This document shows, one piece after another, positions 22,421-31,815 of a stretch of 32,457 nucleotides of DNA. Position 1 is the stretch's first letter. Every line of letters begins with the position of its first letter. Position numbers and translations under genes: made by a program. The stretch spans positions 44,944 through 77,400 of the forward strand of contig PJRA01000420.1 of the NCBI GenBank assembly GCA_016987375.1. The letters are read 5' to 3'. The notes under the pieces are model-generated. The model saw only the letters and a list, made by a program, of their open reading frames with translations. It was not told the origin of the DNA and searched no databases. This stretch comes from Brachionus koreanus. Its lineage: Eukaryota; Rotifera; Eurotatoria; Ploima; Brachionidae.

Positions 22421-25400
22421 ATGGGCCAAACATCAACAAGCTTGGACAATAACAGTTTAGATCCGGAGTGCATTGGTCGACGCTATTGGTACGTATTTCT
22501 ATTGTCTTCATTGATAACATTCTTTGGAGGCCTATTAATCATTTTTGTGTGGCGACTTTTGAAGTTTTTGTTTTACGGAAAATTTTTCAAAAAAATTCGT
22601 AAAAGGGTAAAATAATTTCTATTTTTGATTCCTAAAAATTTTAATAAACAATAAATTTAGATTTTAAATATAGAAAACAGTGATACAGTTAATTATTTGG
22701 AAATAAATGACACAGAAATTGGTTGGGTGACAGCAGCTAGAGATTTTTGCGGTGAGCTCATATCAGCTCAGTCGATATCAGGCCGAATATTGGTAAAAAT
22801 ACTGAAATAATTTTTAAAACTCATATTGTTCATTTATCTAATTTTGAAATTTTTAAGAATTTGTGATAATTTTTAATTAATTTTAAATGCTAATTTTTTA
22901 AAGAAAATTTTTCTTTCAGATGACACTGGTATCCATTCTGAGCGTTGGTTCTTTAGTTATATACTTTTTTGATGCCAGCACATCGTAAGTCTTTTTGTAT
23001 AATAAATTATTAAAAAATTTAAATTTAAATGTTTTTTATTTTTCAATAATTTTAAATGTTTTCTTTAAGGCCCATAGAGACTTGTCAAAAATGGAAAGAA
23101 TCACTATCGCAGCAAATAGATCTTGGCTTCAATTTATTCTTTATGCTCTATTTTTTCATTAGAGTAAATTTTAATTTGAAAAATTTTTTTTTTATTGTCT
23201 ATTTTAATTTTAAGTTTGTTGCTGCTCAAGATAAATTCTGGTTTTGGCTGGATATTTATTCTATAGTTGACTATTTTACTATTCCACCATCGTTTGTGAG
23301 CATTTACTTAGACAGAAATTGGATAGGTCTAAGATTTTTGCGTGTTCTCCGTTTAATGAACATTCCGGATATATTGCAATACTTGAACATACTCAAAACT
23401 AGTAATTCGATCCGGCTTACCCAGCTTTTTGTCATGTTTCTTTCAATTTGGTTGACTGCAGCCGGATTTGTTCATTTAGTAAACTTTATTTAATCAAACA
23501 AGATTTATGTATAACTTTAATTGACAGTCAAGCCTTTATTTATTTTAATTACTTACCAATAATAGGTGAACAAAAAAATTAAAGTTATACTAATCAAAAA
23601 GATAAAGTGAAGAGAAGTTGAAAAAAAATTTAAAAAAAATTGAAATATAGGTTGAAAATTCAGATTTTGAATACACAAATTCGAGTCGAAATTTAACAAA
23701 TATGCCTTATGAGCTTCAAAATGCACATATAAATCAAAAAACTTTGCAAAAAAATCTTCACTTAAGTTATTTTGATAGCATATACTTTATAGTTGTGACA
23801 ATGTCAACGGTAAATAAGTTAAATTTGAACAAAAACAGATAAAAAGATAAATTATTTATTTAAAAAAAAAAAAAAATTAGGTAGGCTATGGAGACGTGTA
23901 CTGCCGTACCACTCTGGGCAAAGTATCAGTTGTACTATTGTTATTTTGTGGCATTGTAAGTCACATATTTTATTTAACTTCTCTTTGTCGTTGTTCTTGT
24001 TTGTATATTCTTTTTTAAAATATGTTTTAAATGTTTGTCTATGTGTTTAATTGTTAGATTGAAAATACCAGTGATTACATAAGCGGTACAAGTCAGCCGC
24101 TAAGTCATCTTGACTCTATTTATTTGCTTATTGTGTTGGTTATTTTAGCTTTTAGATTTAACTTTAATTGACATGATTTAAAATACATATATAAATATAT
24201 TTATATTTGCATCATTTTTTTTATTAAATCGTGCCAATCTATGTTTGCTAGATATGTGTTAAATATTTAAATATTTAAGAACTATGTCTACTGTTGGATA
24301 TGGTGATGTGACTTGTAGGTAATTTCTTTAGGTCAATATGTTCACTAAATTTTTAATATTTGTTTTTATTTATTTTCAATCAGAACTGTACTTGGAAGAT
24401 TATTTATGTTGTTTTTTATAATTGGTGGACTTGTGAGCCTTTTCTATACATTTTGTTCATTCATAAATTTATTTATTTAATCTTTAATAAAGGCTGTTTT
24501 TGCAAGTGCAATTCCAGAACTAGCACAAATAATTGGAAATCGTCCGAAATATGCCGGTGCCTACAAAGTAGAAAAAGGAAAAAGGTATATTATAACAAAT
24601 TTTCATTTCTTATTAATTTCTCGTGTTTTTTTTTTGTAATATTAGTTTTTTTTCCAGGTCAAATTTTTAAAAAATTAATTTAAAGCTTTATCCCAATTAT
24701 TGATGCTATTTAATGCCGTTTAATATTTAGACTTAAATGAGATTTTTGATTTTGAAGATAAGGAACAAACTTAAATTATCATGTTCGAAATTATTTTAAT
24801 TTTTAATTTTTTAGAATTTTCTTAATTGGAAAATTAAATGCAGAAGCATATTTTCACTTGTAGCAAAAAATGTACATCCATAGCAAAATATTGTGCATGA
24901 TTCTGCATGCATAAAATTTTTGCAGAATTTGCACACCTAAAATATTAAGTTTAACATTAAAATTTTACTTTGTGAAAATATGCTTCGGCAATAAATTCTT
25001 TACTTGAATATTATTAAAAATCCTATTGCTAATGATAAATTTTGAAAATTGATCATAAACTTTAATATGCCAACTTCTAGGACAATCAGTTCTTATTTTT
25101 CTAAATTAAAATTCTCTAAAACAAAGTCTTAAAATGAGTGATACACAATCGAAATTCAAAAAATTAAAATTAGATTTCAATAAATTTCAGTTTCCGAAAA
25201 AATTTTAAATTTTTTTAAATTTTCAGAAAATTTTATAAGAATAATTTTTGAACATGATCTTTAAATTTTGATCACAATAATATATTCATCAAAGGAATTG
25301 AAAAAAAAATTTAACAATATGAAGCGAAAATTAAACACCTTGTTTTGATTTAATAAATAGATAAAAATCGGTTTTGTGAAGTTTGGTACAAAAATAAAAA

Positions 25401-28400
25401 AAATTGAACAAAAATTAGTTCTAAAAACACTTATACCTTTTTATTAATTAATTAAATGATTAATAATGATGTTAAAAGTCTAATTTGTCCAAATTTAAAT
25501 AATGCTAAATTTGCAGAGTTTTACTGGATTGTTGAAAATAGTGCAACTTTTAATGTTGCACCATGTTAAATTTACAGAACTTGCTTTTGACTTTTAAAAA
25601 AAAAGTTATAAGAATTTTCAACATTTTGTTCTGTTCTATTGTACTAAATTTCACAAAGCCCTAAAAATCTAAAATTTTTTACTTAAACACTAACAAAAAA
25701 TAGGTATATTCAAAAATAAATTTTGGCGATAAAAATTATCAATAAACCAAGAAAAATATAGAAAAAATAAATTTTAATTTTTTTTATTTAAAGGCACGTA
25801 TTTGTCTGTGGCCACATCACATACTTGACTGTTTCTAATTTTCTGAATGAATTTTTGCACAAAGACCGCGAAATATACGACATTGAAGTTGTTTTTATGA
25901 ACAAGTAAGTCAATTGATATTTATCTAAAGATCTAATTTATAAATAAATATATTTATAAAAAAAAAAAAGCAGAGATAAAGACCTATTAACATTTATGAC
26001 AAATAATCTCATTAAACCCTGAATTTTATTATAGATAACATTCTAGCTTAAAACAAAAATAAAAAAAAGATAAAAATATAAAACGTTTTATTTTTTATTC
26101 TATGAAGAAAAAAAAATTAAAAATTAATGAAAAAAAAATGAGACTAAAATACAAATATTTCCTTGGATTGATAGCAACCATAGGTCTAATTAATATCATT
26201 GTCGTGCACAAGCCAAAGCATATAAGAGTCAAAGTGAATAAGTTAATTTACATCGTACAGGACTTTGTTGATCACTACATAGCCAAACTTAATCCAGTAG
26301 AAGATAATGAATTTGCTGAGCTTGATGACTTTGGTTCAAACAATTCAAAGTGTTTTTTAGCCGATCATGTAAGCACACGATCAAAACTAGCCGAACAATA
26401 TTTGGAAACAGATCGTCAATTATTACAAAAAATATTCGATTCATGTCGTGCAAATTTTAGCTATCAAAAAATAATCAAAAATGAAAACCATCTAATAAAA
26501 TTAGATTTTGATTTATTGTCTAAATTGAGCAATACACATTTGAATGACATTAGATGCAATGCATATAAATTTGACAAAAAAATGGACGTGTCCGAACAAG
26601 ACAAACAAATTGAAATTACCGGTCCCATTTACAAATTTAACACAGATCAAATTAGAGTGCAAACTCATGGATTTTATTATATAATTTGTCAAAATGCGGC
26701 TAACAAATATTCGAAAATATTTGATAAAATAATGACTGTGTATCCAAGTGATATGAGTATGTTAATTGCAGATAGACAAAAATTTAAAACTTCAAATCAT
26801 AGCTCAATTCACAATTTACCAGGTTTGAGTTTTAGTCAAGATGATAAAATGAATGTTTTAATAATTGGCATTGATTCAGTTTCGTCTAGCCATTTTAGAC
26901 GCATTTTTCCGCTCACTTTTAAATACTTGTCCACTCTTGATCACAATTTAATATTCAATCATTTTAATTCTCTTGGCAGAAATACTTTGCCTAATGTTTT
27001 GGCCATGCTATCCGGTCTAATTGACCCGGAAATAAACGATCAACTTAAAAAAGACATTGATGAATATAGAAAAAATGATAGTAGTATATTTTATGATAAT
27101 GTGCCATTTTTGTGGTATGACTATGAAAAAAATGGCTATGTAACTATGTTTCAAGAAGACGATCCAGACATAGCCATTTTTAACTATTTGAAAGAAGGCT
27201 TTGGACAAAAGCCTACTGGTGTGTACGGTCGACCATTTTGGCTTAAATATTACGAGAGTCGTTCTGGACCAGACAAATGTCACTATTCTTATCCAACCTA
27301 TTTTACTTGGTTTGATATGATAAATAACTTTTTAGAAGCAATTGAACAGAGTTCAAAAAAACGAGCCTTTTTTAGCTTTAATTTCATGACCGAATACACA
27401 CACAACTATTTTGCCATACCGGACCAAATGGACCGAGACATGCGCAATTTTTTGTCTCAACTTGATATTGATAATACTTTATTGGTGATATTTTCTGATC
27501 ATGGCAATCGATTAAAATTCTACTCTTATGCAACAGAAATGGGCAAATTTGAAAAGCATTCGCCATTTTTGAGCATAAGAGTACCAACAAAAATGACTCG
27601 GACAAAGTATTTTGTCAATATGAAACAAAATACAAATAAATTAATCTCATTCTTTGATCTCTATCAGACACTAAGACACTTTTTGTTTCTCAATAGACAC
27701 GGAACAACAAGAGGCCACGAACACGAGTTCAAAGCGAACTCGATTGGCGATAGAGCGAGACGCGGAACGTCTCTTTTTGAAACAGTCAACAAAGACAGAT
27801 CGTGTGACGAGGCTTACATACCTGCTGATTTGTGTCCTTGTTTGAAAAATTATCAGCTTAATGAAACAAATTTTAGTACAGAGACTGGTTCTAGTTTTGA
27901 ATTGGTGTCACAAAAATTATTGCAACATTTAAACGCTAAAACTGATCACATTCGATCTAAATGTAAAAAGTTTAAATTTGAAAAATTAGTTCAAATTAAA
28001 AAATTTTATCTAAAGCAAAAATCAATTTATAGAATAGTTTATATAGTTGAGCCAGGCAACGCATGGTTCGAAACCAAGTTGGTTTTTAGGGACAAAAAAA
28101 TTGAAATTAATGGTCATACTATTCGATTGAGTGCGTATAACGATCAGTCTAAATGTATAAATGATTTTAAATTAAAAGAATTTTGTTTTTGTTCTTAATC
28201 TCTGCTTTGCCTAATTTAAAATAATTAATAAATTTTTCTTTTTTTTAATCGTTTTGTTTGATAATTTTTTGAAAGTGTTCTGCCGGATTTGGACTTGGAA
28301 GCTTTGTTTAAAAAAAATTTTACCCAAGTTAAATTTTTACAAGGAAGTGTTATGAATCCAATTGATTTAGACCGTGCTAAAGTATTATTTTAAAAAAACA

Positions 28401-31400
28401 AAATTTTAAAATTTAAAAAATAAAAACCATCTAAAAGATAAAACAGGCAGATGCTGTTTTAATTTTGGCTAATAAAGAGTCGCTATCGCCTGATAGCGAA
28501 GACGAAGCTAACATAATGAGAGTAATATCCATTAAGAATTTTTTTCCCTCAGTTAAAATTATTATCCAACTACTGCAATATCACAACAAAGTAAAAACAG
28601 TGTAAATTTAAAAAAAAAAATAATTAATCATCATATCCTTTGAAGATGTATTTGTTGAATATTCCGAGTTGGGATTGGAAACAAGGTGACGAGGCTGTAT
28701 GTATTGCCGAGCTAAAACTTGGTCTAATGGCTCAGTCGTGTTTAGCACCAGGATTTTCTTCTCTAATGGCTAATCTATTCGCTATGCGTTCATACAAAGA
28801 AGTAAATAAAATAAATATTCTTTTTTTCTTAAAATTATTCCATGTTGCACCTTTGTTGCAATTAAATAGGTATTCAAAGATGGAGCTCTGTCTATATATA
28901 AAGTAATAGAAAAAAAATTAATTAACAAGCTGCTTTTGACTTTTTTATTTTCATTTAACTTGACACATTGATTACTTATTTTTTTACTAACAAAAAATAA
29001 AACTAAATTTATCTAGTATAGAGGGGAGGTCTGTGAATAGGATCAAAAAAAAATACGAGTTTTGTGGGCGTTTTTATTTAACTAAATAATCTTTTATTTT
29101 AAAAAAAAAAGAAACTAATCATTTAAACAATTTATTAATCTATTTTTATTTGAATTTAGACCAAATTAACTTTTTTTTTTATTTTGCTAATCTTAATAGT
29201 TAATCTTATTTTTTTATTTTTGTAGTAAATTCTAGTAAAAAATAAAATTCATTTTATTTGCTTAGAAAGCTTACAAGGATCCATGGCTACCACAATATTT
29301 AAGAGGATCATCAATGGAAATGTACACAGAATATTTATCGCCAGCATTCACCGGCAAAACATTTACCGAAGCAGCTATGTAATCAATTTTCTTCTATTTT
29401 TAATTAAAATAATAAAAAGTTTTCAACTTTATCTATATTTAGAATTTGTTTTACTAAATTAAAATTATTATTATTGGCTGTTGAGTCGAGCAATGAATCA
29501 GGTATCGGCTCTCATCTGTCGATAAATCCTGGAAACAAAGTGCGAGTTGAAGCAGGCACAAGGGGATTTTTCATAGCCGGCTCATTCGAAGAAATTAAAC
29601 GAGCTTATTTCTACTGTCAATATTGTCACCAAAATGTAGTTGACTTGAACAAAATAAAAGAATGCAAATGCAATCAAGGTAATTATTACAACCTAAATAA
29701 GCTGTTAATAATTAAGAAAATAAACTTGTGTAAATATGATAAGAGCTTAAAAGTTTTAAAAAAAATTTGCGCAATGTAATAGGTAAATTTTGTGATTTTC
29801 AACCTTTTATTTGTATTAGTGATTTTTTTTTGCTTTTGGTTTTTGTGTGTAATGCTTATTTATTTTTTAATTTTTTTTCACTAGCTATTAAATAATTAAA
29901 TTTAAAAATTTTAGCCAAAAGCCTTTTGGGAAAAACAATGGAAAGAATGAAAAAAAAATCAATGGTAAACCAAGAGGAATTGGTCGTAGAAATGTATTTA
30001 ATTGAAATAATCTTATCTAGAAAAAAAAAATATTTATTTAAAAAAATAGACCCGATGAAGAAGAACTTTTAACTAGTAAAGAAGAGCAACATTTGAGAAC
30101 TGATTATTTGAATACTGACGAAAAATTTGACTCAACAGGAATGTTTCACTGGAGCGAAGAGCAAAAATTTAGCGATTGTTTGCTGGATAATTGTACCAAA
30201 CATTCGTCATTTATCGGACATGTGATTGTATGTGTGTTTGCCGAGCCAAATTCTCCTCTAATAGGCCTGCGTAGTTTTGTACTGCCACTACGCGCCAGCA
30301 ATTTACACTATTCTGAATTGAAAAAAATAGTTTTTATCGGAAACAAGGACTTTTTGTTCAAAGAATGGAAAACTTTGTGCAACTTTCCAAAAGTTTATAT
30401 CCTACCAGGATCTCCGAACAGCCGATCGTTGCTAAGATCGGTAAATATTCAATTTTGCGACATGGCCGTCGTACTTTCAAGCATTGACCGAGACTCTCAA
30501 GACGAAAATTTAATAGATAAATCAGCAATATTGTGCTCATTGAATATTAAAGCGATGAATTTTGATGATTCTGCTGGTCTAATTGGCCAAATTGATCAAA
30601 TATTGTCGCCAAATATGCTATCTTGTTTAAAACCTGGACAAAATTGGAAGACAACTATTGGGCTCAGCATCCCAATGCTAACTGAATTAAGTAAGTTCAA
30701 AATTAAATTAATTAAATACTTAGAAACAATAAAAAAAAAATAGATGAATATTTTGTTAATGTTTATGTTAAAGTTTTTATTTAGATTCTAATTGAAATTT
30801 TTATTTTGTTTGGTTTCACACAATTAGATTAGACTATTGAAAAAAATCCATTATTCAATTAAATAATTTTCTATTTAGTTTATTAAATTTAATTTAAAAA
30901 ATTTTCAGAAAGTTTTAAAATAAATATTAGTTTGCAGTATTTTTCAGCTGATTAAAAAATTTGAATTTTTTCCAAGGAGTAGATTCAAATGTTCAATTTT
31001 TGGACCAAGATGACGAGGATGATCCAAACACAGAGCTTTACATGTCTCAACCATTTGCTTGTGGTACTGCATTTGCTATAAGTGTACTAGATTGCATAAT
31101 GAGCACGGCCTATTTCAATGACAATGCCTTAACACTTGTAAGGACGTTGATTACTGGCGGAACTACGCCCGAATTGGAACAAATTTTAGCTGAAGGAGCA
31201 AATATAGCACCTGGCGATATACGAGACACATATCAGAACCGTAATCGACCAAGAGTGTCTCAAATATCGCTTTTTGATGGCGAGTTTGCCAAGTATGGCG
31301 AAAATCGTTTGTATGGTGAACTGTTTGTTTATTGCCTTACTAAACACAATATGCTTTGTTGGGGAGTATACAGGTTTCGTGATGCTGAAATGGCCTCTGA

Positions 31401-31815
31401 GAATGTTATCACACCAAGCAACAAGAGATATGTAATATGCAATCCAAGCGCTGACTTCAAACTTATTCAAACCGATTTAGTATATGTATTGGAACAGTTT
31501 AATCCGAATAAGATTGTCAAACGAGAGAGCTTAACTAGAAATGAAATTCAGCATTTGCCCGATCTCCAAAATCAGTTTAAAAGAGCACCGTCAAAATCAT
31601 CGGTTCACACTGAAATTGGTCTCAGACAAGCGTACTCTAAATCGCCTTCTCGTAGTCGTCGAAAACGATCAAATAAAAATTCATTAAAAAAGTCAAATAC
31701 AGATAAAGAAGTGAATGTCAATTCAAGTAGTTTTGCTCTTAAAGAAAAAAAACCTATTGATCCTAGCCAAACAGATAGTTTATTAAAACGAGAAATAAAT
31801 GAATCAACTTTTTAG
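22421..31815 (+). CDS. slo: Slo1 (BK) calcium- and voltage-activated potassium channel
   Basis: My exons are 22421-22606, 22661-22792, 22920-22984, 23070-23163, 23215-23478, [23651-23809 + 23881-23955] or [24058-24134 + 24280-24318 + 24384-24432], 24493-24584, 25794-25904, 28276-28381, 28447-28590, 28646-28801, 29266-29378, 29443-29678, 29915-29993, 30050-30690 and 30977-31815. All junctions are GT-AG and keep frame. The product is 1163 residues with the first pore cassette or 1140 with the second. It has S0 ([16 protein letters not shown]), S1-S4 with sensor LRFLRVLRL, the pore, RCK1 ([15 protein letters not shown]) and RCK2 ending in the calcium bowl [16 protein letters not shown]. The C-tail is Ser/Lys-rich. 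It conducts K+ in neurons and muscle when Ca2+ rises and the membrane depolarises. One intron (25905-28275) contains a whole DUF229 gene. Confidence 0.94.
23651..23955 (+). other. slo: Slo1 pore cassette A (two exons)
   Basis: Exons 23651-23809 and 23881-23955 encode 78 residues: a long turret (about 44 residues, with sequons NSS and NLT), the pore helix [12 protein letters not shown], the filter VGYGDVY, and an S6 reading [16 protein letters not shown]. The outer boundaries are phase 0. The internal intron is phase 0 and lies between TMST and VGYGD. S6 is unusual: the double-glycine hinge of BK channels is CG, and the Phe residues are lost. The exon sequences are open and well bounded by GTAAAT/GTAAGT donors, so I read this as functional rather than a relic. 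Confidence 0.8.
24058..24432 (+). other. slo: Slo1 pore cassette B (three exons)
   Basis: Exons 24058-24134, 24280-24318 and 24384-24432 encode 55 residues: a short turret ([14 protein letters not shown]), pore helix [12 protein letters not shown], filter VGYGDVT, and an S6 [16 protein letters not shown] that is very close to known BK channels. The outer boundaries are phase 0. The two internal introns are both phase 2 and fall at V-TMST and C-R-TVLG, unlike cassette A. This is the conventional-looking pore. Confidence 0.9.
24585..25793 (+). other. 1.2-kb Slo1 intron between pore/S6 and RCK1
   Basis: Bounded by GTATAT and TTTAAAG, phase 2 on both sides. Apart from the foldback element at 24839-24990 it is plain AT-rich sequence with no open frame of interest. 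Confidence 0.6.
24839..24990. repeat. Foldback (MITE-like) element with nested inverted repeats
   Basis: The ends are 19-bp inverted repeats with one mismatch: TGCAGAAGCATATTTTCAC at 24839-24857 and its complement at 24972-24990. Inside is a second inverted pair, TGTGCATGATTCTGCA at 24892-24907 against TGCAGAATTTGCACA at 24921-24935. The whole could fold as a long hairpin. I see no target-site duplication and no transposase, so a non-autonomous element or a structured intronic RNA are both possible. Confidence 0.5.
26102..28198 (+). CDS. DUF229 family protein (alkaline-phosphatase/sulfatase fold), nested in a Slo1 intron
   Basis: An uninterrupted 698-residue frame. A short basic N-terminus (KKKK...RLKYK) precedes one hydrophobic helix at about 18-36, giving a type II, Golgi- or ER-lumen-facing topology. 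The DUF229 hallmarks are [64 protein letters not shown] and [10 protein letters not shown], the last followed by a [13 protein letters not shown] segment. The Asp in GIDSVS and the DHG pair correspond to the metal-binding residues of the alkaline-phosphatase superfamily. The C-terminal part has many cysteines ([13 protein letters not shown] end). Its biochemical activity is unknown. The gene lies wholly within the 2371-bp Slo1 intron 25905-28275, same strand. It has TATAAAA at 26077-26083 and AATAAA at 28227-28232, so it can be transcribed on its own. Confidence 0.9.
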   Translation: MKKKKLKINEKKMRLKYKYFLGLIATIGLINIIVVHKPKHIRVKVNKLIYIVQDFVDHYIAKLNPVEDNEFAELDDFGSNNSKCFLADHVSTRSKLAEQYLETDRQLLQKIFDSCRANFSYQKIIKNENHLIKLDFDLLSKLSNTHLNDIRCNAYKFDKKMDVSEQDKQIEITGPIYKFNTDQIRVQTHGFYYIICQNAANKYSKIFDKIMTVYPSDMSMLIADRQKFKTSNHSSIHNLPGLSFSQDDKMNVLIIGIDSVSSSHFRRIFPLTFKYLSTLDHNLIFNHFNSLGRNTLPNVLAMLSGLIDPEINDQLKKDIDEYRKNDSSIFYDNVPFLWYDYEKNGYVTMFQEDDPDIAIFNYLKEGFGQKPTGVYGRPFWLKYYESRSGPDKCHYSYPTYFTWFDMINNFLEAIEQSSKKRAFFSFNFMTEYTHNYFAIPDQMDRDMRNFLSQLDIDNTLLVIFSDHGNRLKFYSYATEMGKFEKHSPFLSIRVPTKMTRTKYFVNMKQNTNKLISFFDLYQTLRHFLFLNRHGTTRGHEHEFKANSIGDRARRGTSLFETVNKDRSCDEAYIPADLCPCLKNYQLNETNFSTETGSSFELVSQKLLQHLNAKTDHIRSKCKKFKFEKLVQIKKFYLKQKSIYRIVYIVEPGNAWFETKLVFRDKKIEINGHTIRLSAYNDQSKCINDFKLKEFCFCS
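28870..28902 (+). other. slo: Candidate 33-nt cassette exon of Slo1 in RCK1
   Basis: The segment lies between an AAATAG acceptor and a GTAATA donor, is 33 nt, phase 0 on both sides, and encodes [11 protein letters not shown]. It sits 68 bp after the exon that ends MRSYKE, a typical intron length here. The channel aligns to other Slo1 proteins without it, so it would be an optional insert of eleven residues. Confidence 0.45.
28903..29265 (+). other. Slo1 intron remainder with a G-rich segment
   Basis: AT-rich except for 29016-29070, where GAGGGGAGGTCTGTG and TGTGGGCG stand out. It is preceded by an acceptor-like ATCTAG, but the three frames do not give a clean phase-compatible exon. Confidence 0.35.

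Noticed and set aside
24360..24683. A 107-codon frame across the Slo1 introns near 24360
   Set aside because: It is out of frame with the S6 exon it overlaps and is Phe/Ile-rich intron sequence.
29016..29070. G-rich intronic segment as a STREX-like Slo1 exon
   Set aside because: After the ATCTAG acceptor the phase-0 frame stops after seven codons, and other frames do not match the neighbouring phases.
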